Assembly (NCBI RefSeq): GCF_003121625.1
Contig: NZ_QDDJ01000004.1
Span: 1-64,000 of the forward strand
Length of the DNA: 64,000 bases
Source: Ornithinimicrobium cavernae
Lineage (GTDB): Bacteria; Actinomycetota; Actinomycetes; Actinomycetales; Dermatophilaceae
Reading direction: 5' to 3'
In this document: positions 1 to 9,199 of the stretch, piece by piece
Layout of the letters: every line of letters starts with the position of its first letter
Position numbering within the stretch: the stretch's first letter is position 1
Made by a program: the position numbers and the translations under genes
The notes under the pieces: model-generated
What the model saw: the letters and a program-made list of their open reading frames with translations, nothing else
Database searches by the model: none
Told to the model about the DNA's origin: nothing

Positions 1-434
1 GCGAACCCGACCGCCTCCACCTGCGACCGCAACCGGCCCACCGCCTCCAGGCCCTCCACCACACCCGCATCGAACACCCCGACCAGCTCGGCCGGACCGA
101 CCCCGACCACCCGACCCAACCCCCGCGCCGCGGTCTCCAACCCGCCAGCCAGCTCCTGCGCGACCGACCCCGGGCCCTCCCGCCCGGCCAGGACCTCATC
201 CACCTCCACCAGCCGGTCCCACTCCGCCGGCCCCATCAACTCCTCGACCGGCCCCAGATCCCCCCACACCGGCGACGACACCGCCGCCGCGGACGCCGCG
301 GACGCGGCCATCATCGCCGCGAACCCCGCCTCGGTCAACGGCCCCGGCAACACATCCACCCCCACCCCCGACGCGCCCTCGTCGTGGTCAAGAGCCCCGC
401 CCCCGACCACCACCCCAACGCCCGCCTGCCACAT
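1..434 (-). CDS. DUF222 / 13E12-repeat family protein, N-terminal part, runs off the window
   Basis: The minus-strand frame from an ATG at 434 stays open to the left edge, about 145 residues with no stop. The translation has the acidic, Leu/Val/Ala-rich helices typical of the N-terminus of actinobacterial DUF222 proteins, including a GLEAVGRLRSQVEAVGF stretch near the edge. Members usually carry an HNH nuclease domain at the C-terminus, which here would lie outside the window. They are multicopy in many actinobacteria and their role is not settled. The start is uncertain: ATGs at 314 and 311 are also in frame and none has a convincing ribosome-binding site. It lies 92 bp downstream of jetD on the same strand. 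Family assignment is by pattern recognition only. Confidence 0.5.
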   Translation of the reverse strand, partial: MWQAGVGVVVGGGALDHDEGASGVGVDVLPGPLTEAGFAAMMAASAASAAAVSSPVWGDLGPVEELMGPAEWDRLVEVDEVLAGREGPGSVAQELAGGLETAARGLGRVVGVGPAELVGVFDAGVVEGLEAVGRLRSQVEAVGF

Positions 435-526
435 ACCCACACCCAACCACCCACCACCGACAAAGCCCTGACCAGCACAAACACCGACCCCAGGAGGCTG
501 GGCAGCAGACCGGGGACGGGCACGAT

Positions 527-1705
527 CTAGCGTTGGGAGCGTCCGCCGTGCGCCAGATGCCGCTCGGCCCATGCCCAGTCGATCCGCTCCTGCTCCAGCC
601 GCAGCCGCTCGGCGAAGCGGTCGGAGACGAGATCGTCATAGAGGGCAGCCTCGTCCGACGAGAGTCGAGTGAGCCGGGCGGAGGTCGGGCTCGGTTCCCG
701 GCCCCACCGGTCGCGGTGCTCCAGCAGCGTCCGGCGGTCCATCAGGACGGACCGGGTCTGCGGCAACCACGCCCGCAGGCGGTCCAGGATCGCGAAACCG
801 TGCGTGTCGAGGTCACCCCAATACCAGATGTCGGCCTCACGCAGCCAGCGCAGCGCTCCGGCACGGTCGACCTCAAAGCCCTTGCCCCACACGACGACCC
901 CGGCATCCGGGACCGGGACGCTGAGGTAGGTGATCTCGTTCTCGACGATCAGGGCCGTGCGCACAGGGAGGTCGACCGCGGCCAGTTCCTCCACTCGCAG
1001 CGCGGCCTCGGAGAACCCACCGAGGAGTCCGATGGACGGGTCCGACCGCAGGCGCACCAGCTCCGGCTTGCCGCGCAGACCGAGGGCCGACACGAACCCG
1101 GCGCTCGGCGAGGGCACGCCGAGCCACCCAGCCAGCAGTGGGCGGTGCTGGTCGATGAACTTCGTGTCCACACCGGGTGCATCCACCTCCCGCAGGTAGC
1201 GTCCGCTCCCCCGTTCAGACAACAGCCACCGATACGCCCGCTTCAGGCCCTCCACCGAGGCACCGACCTGCAGCGCCTTGAGCGGTTGACCCTCGGCCCA
1301 GGAGCGCAGCACCGGCTCCTCCGCCACCACCGCGATGATCCGGTCCAGCTCACGGACCTCGCCAGCAACCCCGAGCAGGGCCCACGCCTGACCGTAGTCG
1401 GACACGACCGCGCGGTCGGGCAGCTCGTTGCGACCGATGACCCGACCGCCGACCGTCTCGTAGGTCAGGGCATAGTGCGCGCCACCACGGCGGCCGGCAT
1501 CGAGCGCAGCCACCCACTCCCGGACGGCGGACAGGTCGTCGCCGATCTCCGAGGCGCGGGGGCGCCGCAGCGGGAGGTCGAGGACCGGGAACGGCTCCCC
1601 CGCGGCGTACGCCCGCAGCAGGGTGCCGTCGTCCCACCGCCGCCGCACCCTGGCCCGGACGTCGGCCACGGTGGACCACGGCCGCGCGGCGCCCGATCGG
1701 CTCAC
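527..1705 (-). CDS. jetD: Wadjet protein JetD (DUF3322-DUF2220, Toprim-like nuclease)
   Basis: This 392-residue protein has the JetD layout: an N-terminal DUF3322 helical region followed by a DUF2220 Toprim-like domain. An acidic residue in a VENEITYL strand and a YWGDLDTHG strand carrying the D-x-D pair would form the metal site. In characterised Wadjet systems JetD is the endonuclease that cuts small circular plasmids after the SMC-like JetABC complex senses them by loop extrusion. The start is GTG at 1705 inside the last codons of jetC (GTGA overlap), so translation is probably coupled. No obvious catalytic loss. It is the last gene of a jetA-B-C-D operon. Confidence 0.93.
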   Translation of the reverse strand: MSRSGAARPWSTVADVRARVRRRWDDGTLLRAYAAGEPFPVLDLPLRRPRASEIGDDLSAVREWVAALDAGRRGGAHYALTYETVGGRVIGRNELPDRAVVSDYGQAWALLGVAGEVRELDRIIAVVAEEPVLRSWAEGQPLKALQVGASVEGLKRAYRWLLSERGSGRYLREVDAPGVDTKFIDQHRPLLAGWLGVPSPSAGFVSALGLRGKPELVRLRSDPSIGLLGGFSEAALRVEELAAVDLPVRTALIVENEITYLSVPVPDAGVVVWGKGFEVDRAGALRWLREADIWYWGDLDTHGFAILDRLRAWLPQTRSVLMDRRTLLEHRDRWGREPSPTSARLTRLSSDEAALYDDLVSDRFAERLRLEQERIDWAWAERHLAHGGRSQR

Positions 1706-4700
1706 CCGCCGGTCCCGGCGAGGGAGGCCTCCAGGTGCTGGGTGCGGACCTCCTGGAACTGCTCGATCGTCAGTGTCTGCAACCGCGAGTAGCTGCCCGA
1801 GGGGTTGTCGACGAACCCGATGGCGTGCACATAGGGCTCGATGACGTGAACCTTCTGCAGGGGCGTCACGATGAGCAGCTGCAGGCCGAGCTTGGCGAAC
1901 AGGTCGAGCGCATAGCGGGTGGACACATCCGACCCGCGCCCGAAGGCCTCATCGATCACCGCGAAGCGGAAGTCCCGCGAGCGCTCAGCGCCCCACTCCA
2001 GGCCGAACTGGTAGGCCAGCGAGGCGGCCAGGATCGTGTAGGCGAGCTTCTCCTTCTGCCCACCGGACTTGCCGTCGGAGTCGCGGTAGTGCTCCCACTC
2101 CTCGTCGGTCTCCCGGTCGCGCTCGGAGGCGGAGAAGGTGAACCAGTTGCGCACATCGGTGACCCGCCGGGTCCACGCCTTGTCCGACTCGGCGTGTCCC
2201 TCCCGGCCGCGGAAACGCTCGATCAGCCGCTCCACATCCAGGAACCGCTGCTCGGAGTAGTGGTCCCCCTCGGGCGTGAGCGTGTCATCGGTCGCCTTGC
2301 GCAGGTCACTCCGGAAGGCCTGGATCTCGGAGTTGACGGTCCGCTCGCTCTCCAGCCGGATATAACGACCCTCGTTGTAGGGGATCGCGCCAAGCGCCTC
2401 GTTGATCCGGTCGACCCGCGCGTGGATCTCCTCGGACTGCCGCCGCAGCCAGCTGTTGAACTGCGCGAGCTCTCGGATGGTGTTGGTGTTGAGCTGTCGC
2501 TTGAACTCCTCCTCGAAGCGTGGCAGGTCGTCGCCGGCCACCCGCTCGTGGAAGGTCAGGTAGTCGGCGCGTGCCTCGACGCTGGCGTCCATCTCAGTCG
2601 TTGCCTCCGGCCAGCGCTGGCGCACCTCACTCATGTAGGCCAGCAGGCTCTGGGTGTAGCCGCCCAGCTCTCTCCCGACCCGGTCGATCACAGCCTGCAG
2701 GTCGGAGGTGAGCGACTCCTGGGCCCCCGCGCACGCGTCGGCGTCCTGCGGCAGGTCGGCTCCCAGCCTCTCCTCCAGGGCCGGGTATGCCGCACGCGCA
2801 GTTGCGAGGACGTCAGCGGCCTGGGTGTCCACGAGGGTCTGGTCACGGTCGCGGGCCGTCCGGGCCCGCCCGATCCGCTCCTCCAGGACCCGGATGTCGC
2901 CGGTGAGCCGGGACAGCTCGTCGGTCAGGGCACCGGCCTCGGTCTCGTTATCCTCCAGGCGGCGGGTGATCTCCGACAGCTCAGAGGACCCGGAGACGAG
3001 CCGCTGCCGCTCGGCCTCGTCGGTCTCGGCACGAGCCTGAGCGCTGGCCCAGTCCAGCTCCTCCCAGCTGCTGCCGTATGCCGACAGTTGGCTGAGCGCG
3101 GACAGGCGCCCTCCCAGGTCGGTCGCCTCGGCCTTCACCGCAGCGAGGCGCTCGTCGCGGGGCTCGATCTCCGCCTGAAGGCCGATCAGCTGCTCGGTGA
3201 GCGCGGCGACCTTGCGCTCGTTGGCCCAGCCGAGCACCCAGTTGCGGGGGTCGTCGACGCGGGAGCGGTCGTCCTTCTCGTGCCGGTCACCGGAGCGCAC
3301 CTGGCCCTGCAGGGTCACCGCACGGTGCTCCTGGCGGAAGGCCTCGACCGTCTCGACACAGCGGTGGTCGGCGCGGCGGGTCAACTGGTCGCGCAGGTAG
3401 TCGTGGAACGGGCCGTCCGCCGTCTCAATCGTGTCAGCGAGCAGCAGCGCTCCGGGAGTGTCGGTGTGCTGCAGCCGGATCCGCCGGGCGGGGACCCGCT
3501 CGTAGACCAGGCGCGTGCCGGCCACCCGGCCGTCGCTGCGGCGGTAGGTGAGCCGGCGTGCATCAACCCAGGAGGCGACCCGGTCGTAGTGCTCCTGCGG
3601 CACCAACAACGAGAGCGCGAAGCCGCGCAGCACGCGCTCGGCCGCACCCCGCCACTGGCTGTGCTCCTCGCGGACGTCGAGCAGCTCGCCGGCGAACGGC
3701 AGGTCAGTCTCCGCCAGACCGAGCGCCTCACACAGCGCAGCTCGCACGTCCAGCTGGCTGCTGGGCAGGTTGCTGGTGCGCCCGGCCAGGCTGGTGAGCT
3801 CGGAGCGGATCTGCGTGGCTTCCTTGAGCAGGTCGTTCTTCTCACCCTGGACCGTGGTGCGCTCGTCGTCCAGTGCCTCCCGCCGGTCCGCCAGCTCGGC
3901 GCTGAGCTGCTCCACGCGGGCGAGGGTGGCTGCGAAGGTGGCGCCGTCGTGGACCGGCTCGAACTCGGCGGTGCGCACCGTGGCGTCAAAGCGCCCCCAG
4001 CGGTCCTTGCGCTGGGTGGCCTCGGCGCGGGCGGTGGCGATGCTGCGCTCCAGCTCGGCGACGCGGTTGCCCCCGGCACGGGCCCGCGCCTCGATCAGGT
4101 CCTCCCGTGCGCGGACGAGCGCGACCTGGCTCTGCCGGACCTGCTCGGCCAGCCCGGTGTGCTCGTCCCGCTCGCGGGTGTTGCCGTCGATCTCACTGTC
4201 CAACAACTCGATCCGCCGCTCGGCGACGAACAGCCGGACGGCCTCCCGGTGTGCCTCAGCCTCGTCGCGGCGGGCGATGGCGTCGTCATACTTGCGGCTG
4301 GTCGCGACGAGGGGCTCGAGGGCCTCGAGTTGCTCCCGTGCCCGCTTGACCGCATCGTGGGCCTTGGTGAGGTCCTCGAAGTGGTCGACGATCTCGGCGA
4401 CCCGCTGGGCGGCGTCCACCGGCTCGAGCATGTGGTTGCGGACGAACTCGTTGAGGTTGCCGACCGACTTCATCGACACGGTCTGGTGGAACAGCTCCAT
4501 GGCCTGCGGCGACCGGATGCCCAGCAGACGCCGGACCCGCTCCCCGTAGCGGGGGAAGTCGTCGTGCAGGTCCACACCACCGTCCCGCAGCCTGCGGCGC
4601 AGGTCGTTGAGCGAGCTGCCGAAGTCGACGAAGTCGGGCTCGATGCGCAGCTCTCGTCCGGCGGTGACATAGAACCGGTAGGGCTGCCCGGTGCTGTCAC

Positions 4701-5127
4701 GCTGCTGGAAGACCTGAGCCAGGGTGACGGTCTCGTCGTGGCCCTCGTTGACGAAGACGCCCAGGATGACCGAGTAGGAGCGGTTGTCGCGCAGTCCGAT
4801 TGCCTTGGAGGCGCCGGTGGCCTCAACCCGCTCGGACTTGTAATGGCCCTCGACATAGCTGCGCAACGTCCGCTCACGCGAGTCGGCTCCGGCCGCCTTG
4901 TTGTAGGAGATCCGGTGCGCTGGCAGCAGCAGCGTCGTCATGGCGTCGACCAGGGTGGACTTGCCGCTGCCGATGTCGCCCGTGAGTAGGGCGGTCTCGC
5001 CGTCGGGGGTGATCCGCCAGACCCGCTTGTCGAAGGTGCCCCAGTTGAACACCTCCAGGTGGCGCAACCGGTAACCGGCCCTGCCCGCAGTGGCCACCTC
5101 CACCGTCGAGAACAGTGCGTCAGTCAT
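1702..5127 (-). CDS. jetC: Wadjet protein JetC, SMC-like ATPase
   Basis: A 1141-residue SbcC/MukB-like ATPase. A Walker A motif (GDIGSGKST, about residues 50-58) lies after an LRHLEVFNWGTFD segment. Long Glu/Arg-rich coiled coils fill the middle. The C-terminal head has an ABC signature (SGGQKEKLAY) and Walker B (FAVIDEAFGRGSD). It would be the motor of the JetABC loop-extruding complex that recognises plasmid-sized circles. I chose ATG 5127, which overlaps the jetB stop by 8 bp and gives a conserved-looking N-terminus; the same frame is open to 5196 but the extra residues are low complexity. A 1084-residue reading frame on the opposite strand is a shadow of this gene. Confidence 0.95.
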   Translation of the reverse strand: MTDALFSTVEVATAGRAGYRLRHLEVFNWGTFDKRVWRITPDGETALLTGDIGSGKSTLVDAMTTLLLPAHRISYNKAAGADSRERTLRSYVEGHYKSERVEATGASKAIGLRDNRSYSVILGVFVNEGHDETVTLAQVFQQRDSTGQPYRFYVTAGRELRIEPDFVDFGSSLNDLRRRLRDGGVDLHDDFPRYGERVRRLLGIRSPQAMELFHQTVSMKSVGNLNEFVRNHMLEPVDAAQRVAEIVDHFEDLTKAHDAVKRAREQLEALEPLVATSRKYDDAIARRDEAEAHREAVRLFVAERRIELLDSEIDGNTRERDEHTGLAEQVRQSQVALVRAREDLIEARARAGGNRVAELERSIATARAEATQRKDRWGRFDATVRTAEFEPVHDGATFAATLARVEQLSAELADRREALDDERTTVQGEKNDLLKEATQIRSELTSLAGRTSNLPSSQLDVRAALCEALGLAETDLPFAGELLDVREEHSQWRGAAERVLRGFALSLLVPQEHYDRVASWVDARRLTYRRSDGRVAGTRLVYERVPARRIRLQHTDTPGALLLADTIETADGPFHDYLRDQLTRRADHRCVETVEAFRQEHRAVTLQGQVRSGDRHEKDDRSRVDDPRNWVLGWANERKVAALTEQLIGLQAEIEPRDERLAAVKAEATDLGGRLSALSQLSAYGSSWEELDWASAQARAETDEAERQRLVSGSSELSEITRRLEDNETEAGALTDELSRLTGDIRVLEERIGRARTARDRDQTLVDTQAADVLATARAAYPALEERLGADLPQDADACAGAQESLTSDLQAVIDRVGRELGGYTQSLLAYMSEVRQRWPEATTEMDASVEARADYLTFHERVAGDDLPRFEEEFKRQLNTNTIRELAQFNSWLRRQSEEIHARVDRINEALGAIPYNEGRYIRLESERTVNSEIQAFRSDLRKATDDTLTPEGDHYSEQRFLDVERLIERFRGREGHAESDKAWTRRVTDVRNWFTFSASERDRETDEEWEHYRDSDGKSGGQKEKLAYTILAASLAYQFGLEWGAERSRDFRFAVIDEAFGRGSDVSTRYALDLFAKLGLQLLIVTPLQKVHVIEPYVHAIGFVDNPSGSYSRLQTLTIEQFQEVRTQHLEASLAGTGG

Positions 5128-5710
5128 CGTCACCGCCCGGGTGAGCGCCGGCATACTCCTGCAGCTTGCCGGCGAAGTCGTTGAGGGTCTGGGCATCGAC
5201 GTAGGCCTTGAGGATGCGCCGGACCTCCCAGTGCCCGGGCTGGCGGGGCAGCTGGCGCAGGAACCCGAGGTCGGCCACCTGGCGGATCGTGGTGTCCACG
5301 CGGTCGACGACCCGCGCCTCGTTGCTGGAGTCAGCCAGGAAGAGGCGTAGGAGCTCGATCAGCTGGTCGCGGGTCAGCACCAGCTTGCCCTCGCCGCCGG
5401 AGGCCTCGAACTCCACCAGCCGTTTGCGCAGCAGTACGAGCAGCAGACTCACGTTGTAGGTCAGGCTGCGGCGCCGCACGAGGCGGGGCAGCGGCTCCTC
5501 GGTGTCCTCGTCCTCGGCGCTGCGCAGGTAGGCATAGCCCTCGACGTCGTCGACCACTACCTGCACACCGACCGAGGTGAAGTGGTCGCGCACCGGCGCA
5601 CCGTGCCGCTCCAGCAGGCTCCATGTGTCCTCGTCGGTCTCGCGGTAGACCACGCCGCGCATCAGCCGGATGATCGCGGTGGCGACCGCGTGCTCCTGGG
5701 GTGTCCTCAC
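5120..5710 (-). CDS. jetB: Wadjet protein JetB (DUF4194, kite-like subunit)
   Basis: A 196-residue DUF4194 protein with the usual winged-helix-rich content, for example the RRSLTYNVSLLLVLLRKRLVEFE helix region and a C-terminal LRQLPRQPGHWEVRRILKAYVDA segment. In Wadjet complexes JetB is the KITE-like partner that joins the JetA kleisin and the JetC SMC heads. The start is GTG at 5710, overlapping the jetA stop by 4 bp (GTGA), and the stop overlaps jetC. This places it firmly in one translationally coupled operon. Confidence 0.92.
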   Translation of the reverse strand: MRTPQEHAVATAIIRLMRGVVYRETDEDTWSLLERHGAPVRDHFTSVGVQVVVDDVEGYAYLRSAEDEDTEEPLPRLVRRRSLTYNVSLLLVLLRKRLVEFEASGGEGKLVLTRDQLIELLRLFLADSSNEARVVDRVDTTIRQVADLGFLRQLPRQPGHWEVRRILKAYVDAQTLNDFAGKLQEYAGAHPGGDDD

Positions 5711-7134
5711 CGTCGCCTCACGGTGACTCTGGGGAGGCGAGCCCGACGCGGGCCGGTGCTGTCGGCATACTCGATGATGCTCTGCTGGCCCTCGTCCATG
5801 GTGACCTCCAGGTCGTCGTCGGTGAGCGCGAGGTAGCCCACGATCTCCGCTGCGCCCTGCTCGACCGGGTAGAAGCTCACGATGTCCTCCAGTAGCACGG
5901 TGCCGGACGGGGGCACGATCGTGCGGATGTGGTCGGCCAGGCGGGCCTGGTCGACGAACGTCTGACCGAACAGCACGGAGATGTCGACGTCCGCCTCGGC
6001 CTCGGGGTCCAGCAGGCTGTCGACCTCGGCCGCGGGGCGCGCGTCATAGAGCGGCCGCTCGAGCGGCAGGGCGATCTCGATCCCTGGCACGTCGACGTCC
6101 AGTCCGATCGGGGGCGGGCTCTCACGGCAGGCCAGCGCGGCGGCCTCGACCGAACGGACCAGCTCGAGGACGCGGCGGTTCTCGAGCCACAGTTGGTCAT
6201 CCAGGAAGCGACGCAGCTGCTCGGAGATCTGCCGCACGGTCCGCTGGGTGCGCTCGGCGGCGTCGGACCAGTCGTGGTGGATGGTCCGCAGCCGGCGGTC
6301 GGGGTCGACGTCAGGGAGGCTCTGCACGCGGGTGAGCAGCTCGGACAGCTCGTCCTGGCGCGCCTCGGACAGCAGCAGGTCATAGAACGCCTGGAAGCTG
6401 CGCCCCTGGTCGGAGGCGGTGATATCTGCTCGGTTGCCGACGAGCTCGGCCAGCAGCTCGCCCTTGCCACCTGCCCAAGAGGCGATCTGCTCGCGGGCGG
6501 CGCGGTCGAGGGAGCGGAAGTTCTCCTCGACCTCGCGGAAGTCGGACAGGAGCTCGCGGGCGGTGCCCGAGAACTGCTGGTAGCGCTCGCGCAGCGCCGT
6601 CGGGTCGAGCACAGCCACCTCACCGGCCTCGGCGCGTGCGATCTCCTGATCGAGTTCGTCACGGCGACGGCGGAGCTCGGCCAGCCGGGCCTCGGGGTCG
6701 TCCTCGGCGCCGTGGACGATCTGCCGCAGCAGGTGGAAGACAGTCTCCAGCCGGGAGGCCGTCCCGACGAACGACCTCGCGCGCAGGCCGACGACCCAGG
6801 CGTTGGCCTTCTCCAGGTCGCTGGTCGCCTCGTAGTGCACCTCGTCGGAGCCACTCGGATAGAACCGCCGCAGCCACCCGCTCTCGGTGGCCGCCCAGTC
6901 CTGTAGGTAGTCGGCGGCGCTCCGCGGGTAGCGGGGATTGTCCGGGTCGGGCAAGTTGAGCGCGTGCAGCTCATCGTCCAGCGCTGCGGCCAGCTCGGTG
7001 GAGCTCACCGCGCCGTGGTTGTCCTCGACGAAGAACCGGCCGAGGAAGGACAGGACGAGCGCCGCGTTGCCGGCACGGAGAAGGCGCCAGGCGGGAGACC
7101 CCTCCCGCAGCACCTCGATCTCGTCGTGCTCCAT
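5707..7134 (-). CDS. jetA: Wadjet protein JetA (DUF3375, kleisin-like)
   Basis: A 475-residue DUF3375 protein, first gene of the Wadjet operon. It begins with a helical winged-helix-like region (LREGSPAWRLLRAGNAALVLSFL) and ends with a beta-rich region containing VLLEDIVSFYPVEQGAAEIVGYLAL. It acts as the kleisin-like bridge of the JetABC complex. The upstream gap of 210 bp (7135-7344) should hold the operon promoter; I could not pick out a clear -10/-35 pair there. Gene order and lengths match the classical four-gene Wadjet layout. Confidence 0.93.
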   Translation of the reverse strand: MEHDEIEVLREGSPAWRLLRAGNAALVLSFLGRFFVEDNHGAVSSTELAAALDDELHALNLPDPDNPRYPRSAADYLQDWAATESGWLRRFYPSGSDEVHYEATSDLEKANAWVVGLRARSFVGTASRLETVFHLLRQIVHGAEDDPEARLAELRRRRDELDQEIARAEAGEVAVLDPTALRERYQQFSGTARELLSDFREVEENFRSLDRAAREQIASWAGGKGELLAELVGNRADITASDQGRSFQAFYDLLLSEARQDELSELLTRVQSLPDVDPDRRLRTIHHDWSDAAERTQRTVRQISEQLRRFLDDQLWLENRRVLELVRSVEAAALACRESPPPIGLDVDVPGIEIALPLERPLYDARPAAEVDSLLDPEAEADVDISVLFGQTFVDQARLADHIRTIVPPSGTVLLEDIVSFYPVEQGAAEIVGYLALTDDDLEVTMDEGQQSIIEYADSTGPRRARLPRVTVRRR

Positions 7135-7344
7135 GTATGCCGTCCATCGCCTTGCTGTGTCCCTGTCGGGGACAGCCTACGAAGGAGGACCGACACGACC
7201 AGCATCCGGCGCCAGGACCTTCGTGCTCCTGTGTCACCCGTTTCAGGGTCAGCACCCCGGAAACGCCTGACACTGTCCCGACTCCGGTCGAGGTTGCCGG
7301 CGAGCAAGGCTGGCCTGAAGGTGCTGCCCCCGGTCGGCGCGTGG

Positions 7345-8850
7345 TCACGGCCGCAAGGTGCCGTCCTCGATGCCGGCCCAGACGTAGGTCGCCACCTGTA
7401 TCCCCAGCGCCGTGCGGTGCAGAGTCTCCCCCTCGCGGCGCCACACCCCGGTGTCCTCGAGATCCCACAGCAGGCTCTGGACCCACCCATCGCTGTAGTG
7501 CCGCACGTGCGCCTTCTCTGCCTCCGGGATGGCGGCGAAGAGATTCGCCGGATGGGACCACCACCAGTCCTTGACCTCCGGCACCGTCACCCGATCGACC
7601 CCCACCCGGAGGAACGGACAGAGCACGCGAAGCAGCGGGTCGATCCCCTGCACACCGGCCAGCTCGGGGACCAGTGAGGTGATGGCCCTCGCGCCGAGGT
7701 CGGCCCACTGCTCCTCGTCGCGAGGATGCCGTGGGTCGGCTGCTGGCGCCGCACGCGCCGTGGTCTTGCCGAGCTCGATCAGCCCGGTGGCCAGGCACGC
7801 CCGCCACAAGCGGTCGAGCGGGACGGCGTCGGCGGCGCTGCGCAGCGTTGACAGCGTCGCCCTCCTCAGCCCGTCCTCGGCCTCTGGTGGAAGGTCCTCC
7901 GGCAAGGGCGCGTAGGCCGAGTGCCGCCGGGACTCAAGGTCCCAGGCCCACAGGTCCAGTGCCTCGTAGACCTCACGGGCCGGGGCGAGTCGCAGGACAC
8001 CGGTGGCAGTCACCTGTTTGCCCTCCCCGACCCACCTCGCCAGGGCGAGGCACTGCTGGATGAACGCTGAGGCCCGCACCTCCTCGGCGACGACGGCCGT
8101 GTCCGGCTCGTCCTCCAGATCCTGCACCTTCAGATCCTTCACCTGAGGAAGGAGGTCCCACGTCTCCTCAGCGAAGTCCTGGAACTCGTCGTCGAAGTCG
8201 TCGAACTCGTCCCACTCCTCGAACTCTTCCTCAGCGCTGTCGAGCTCGCCGCCATACGGATCCCACGCATCGGCACCGTGCACCTGCTGGAGCAACTCAG
8301 TCATCCGCGGGGTGGTGGAGGCGCCCGGTGTGTCCGGCGAGGGCAGCCACCGGTCGCGTTCCTCGAACGGCAGGTTGTTGAAGGCCTCCATCACCTGCTG
8401 CATCCGCGCGTTGAGCTCCTCCTCCGACTCCGCGTCGTGCAGGGACAGCCCCGCCTCGTCGGCGAAGCGCATCAGCGCCTTGGACATGGAGTGCCGCTCG
8501 GGATCGGCACACGCCTCCCGCATACCCGCCCCGGCTCGCCGGGCCTCCTTGACCAACTCCTTGGGCTCGGCGGAGCCGGAGCGCATCCGTCCGGTGCTGC
8601 GCAGGAAGCGCCAGAAGGTGTCGAGGGTCTCGATCAGCGCCTCGACATCCGGCTCCCCACTAGGCCCGTGGGACGGCCAGCGCACCAGCATGAGGTGCTC
8701 GACCGAGCCAGGCGGCCATTCCTGGGCTGTCGTGACGTCGTGGAAGGCCCGCAGGCCGATGGTCGTCTCGAGAAGGTCGCGGTCCAGTGGCCGCTTCTTG
8801 CCCTTCGCCCACGACTCGGTATGCCGCAGCAAAAGCTCGTAGTCGTCCAC
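7345..8850 (-). CDS. Hypothetical protein with acidic central region
   Basis: A 501-residue protein of unknown function. The centre (about residues 205-240) is very rich in Asp, Glu, Phe and Trp (repeats such as EEFEEWDEFDDFDDEFQDF), a likely flexible acidic linker. The C-terminal half is Leu/Ala/Arg helical with conserved-looking Trp residues (VPEVKDWWWSHPANL, YSDGWVQSLLWDLEDTGV). The TGVLRLAPAREVYEALDL stretch resembles a segment common in actinobacterial proteins of the pRiA4b ORF-3/SEC-C type, but I would not assign the family. The start is GTG 8850 (uncertain). It is co-directional with jetABCD and 210 bp upstream, so a link to Wadjet is possible but unsupported. Confidence 0.6.
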   Translation of the reverse strand: MDDYELLLRHTESWAKGKKRPLDRDLLETTIGLRAFHDVTTAQEWPPGSVEHLMLVRWPSHGPSGEPDVEALIETLDTFWRFLRSTGRMRSGSAEPKELVKEARRAGAGMREACADPERHSMSKALMRFADEAGLSLHDAESEEELNARMQQVMEAFNNLPFEERDRWLPSPDTPGASTTPRMTELLQQVHGADAWDPYGGELDSAEEEFEEWDEFDDFDDEFQDFAEETWDLLPQVKDLKVQDLEDEPDTAVVAEEVRASAFIQQCLALARWVGEGKQVTATGVLRLAPAREVYEALDLWAWDLESRRHSAYAPLPEDLPPEAEDGLRRATLSTLRSAADAVPLDRLWRACLATGLIELGKTTARAAPAADPRHPRDEEQWADLGARAITSLVPELAGVQGIDPLLRVLCPFLRVGVDRVTVPEVKDWWWSHPANLFAAIPEAEKAHVRHYSDGWVQSLLWDLEDTGVWRREGETLHRTALGIQVATYVWAGIEDGTLRP

Positions 8851-9199
8851 GCCCTCATCGTGGCACGAGAGGAACTCCTGGACGCCGCATCATCCACAGG
8901 CCGAGCATTCCTCCCACCGTCGGCCCAATGGACAACTCAGATAGTCACCAGGTCGATCGCCCGGAGGAACGGCGCTCTCTGCGTGGAGCAGCACCTCCAG
9001 CGATTCAACGACTGTCGAAGTGGTGCCCCGAATGTCCTACTACGGGCGGTGACTCCCACCGCGTCCCGCAACATACGTTCACACGAAACGTACTCCGGAT
9101 CACGTCGACGTGGTCCGCAGGCACCGACGAGAGCAGGGCGCCTCATGAATGACCGGGGAGTAGGTGGCGGTGGATGAACTGCGATGAGGTCAAGCGCAG
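8851..9199. promoter_or_regulatory. Intergenic control region with two palindromes ahead of the amino-acid importer
   Basis: This 349-bp gap separates divergent genes and holds no convincing ORF. Two inverted repeats stand out. TACGTT at 9074-9079 pairs with AACGTA at 9087-9092 across 7 bases, and CACGTCGACGTG at 9101-9112 is a perfect 12-bp palindrome. They sit 90-130 bp upstream of the permease start and are plausible operators for the importer-oxidase operon. The cognate regulator is unknown and no clear -35/-10 pair was seen. Confidence 0.4.

Noticed and set aside
533-1792. Plus-strand reading frame opposite jetD
   Set aside because: Antisense shadow of jetD with atypical composition.
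1735-4989. Very long plus-strand reading frame (1084 codons) opposite jetC
   Set aside because: It is the mirror of high-GC coding in jetC; its translation is low-complexity and matches no fold, while jetC has full ATPase motifs.
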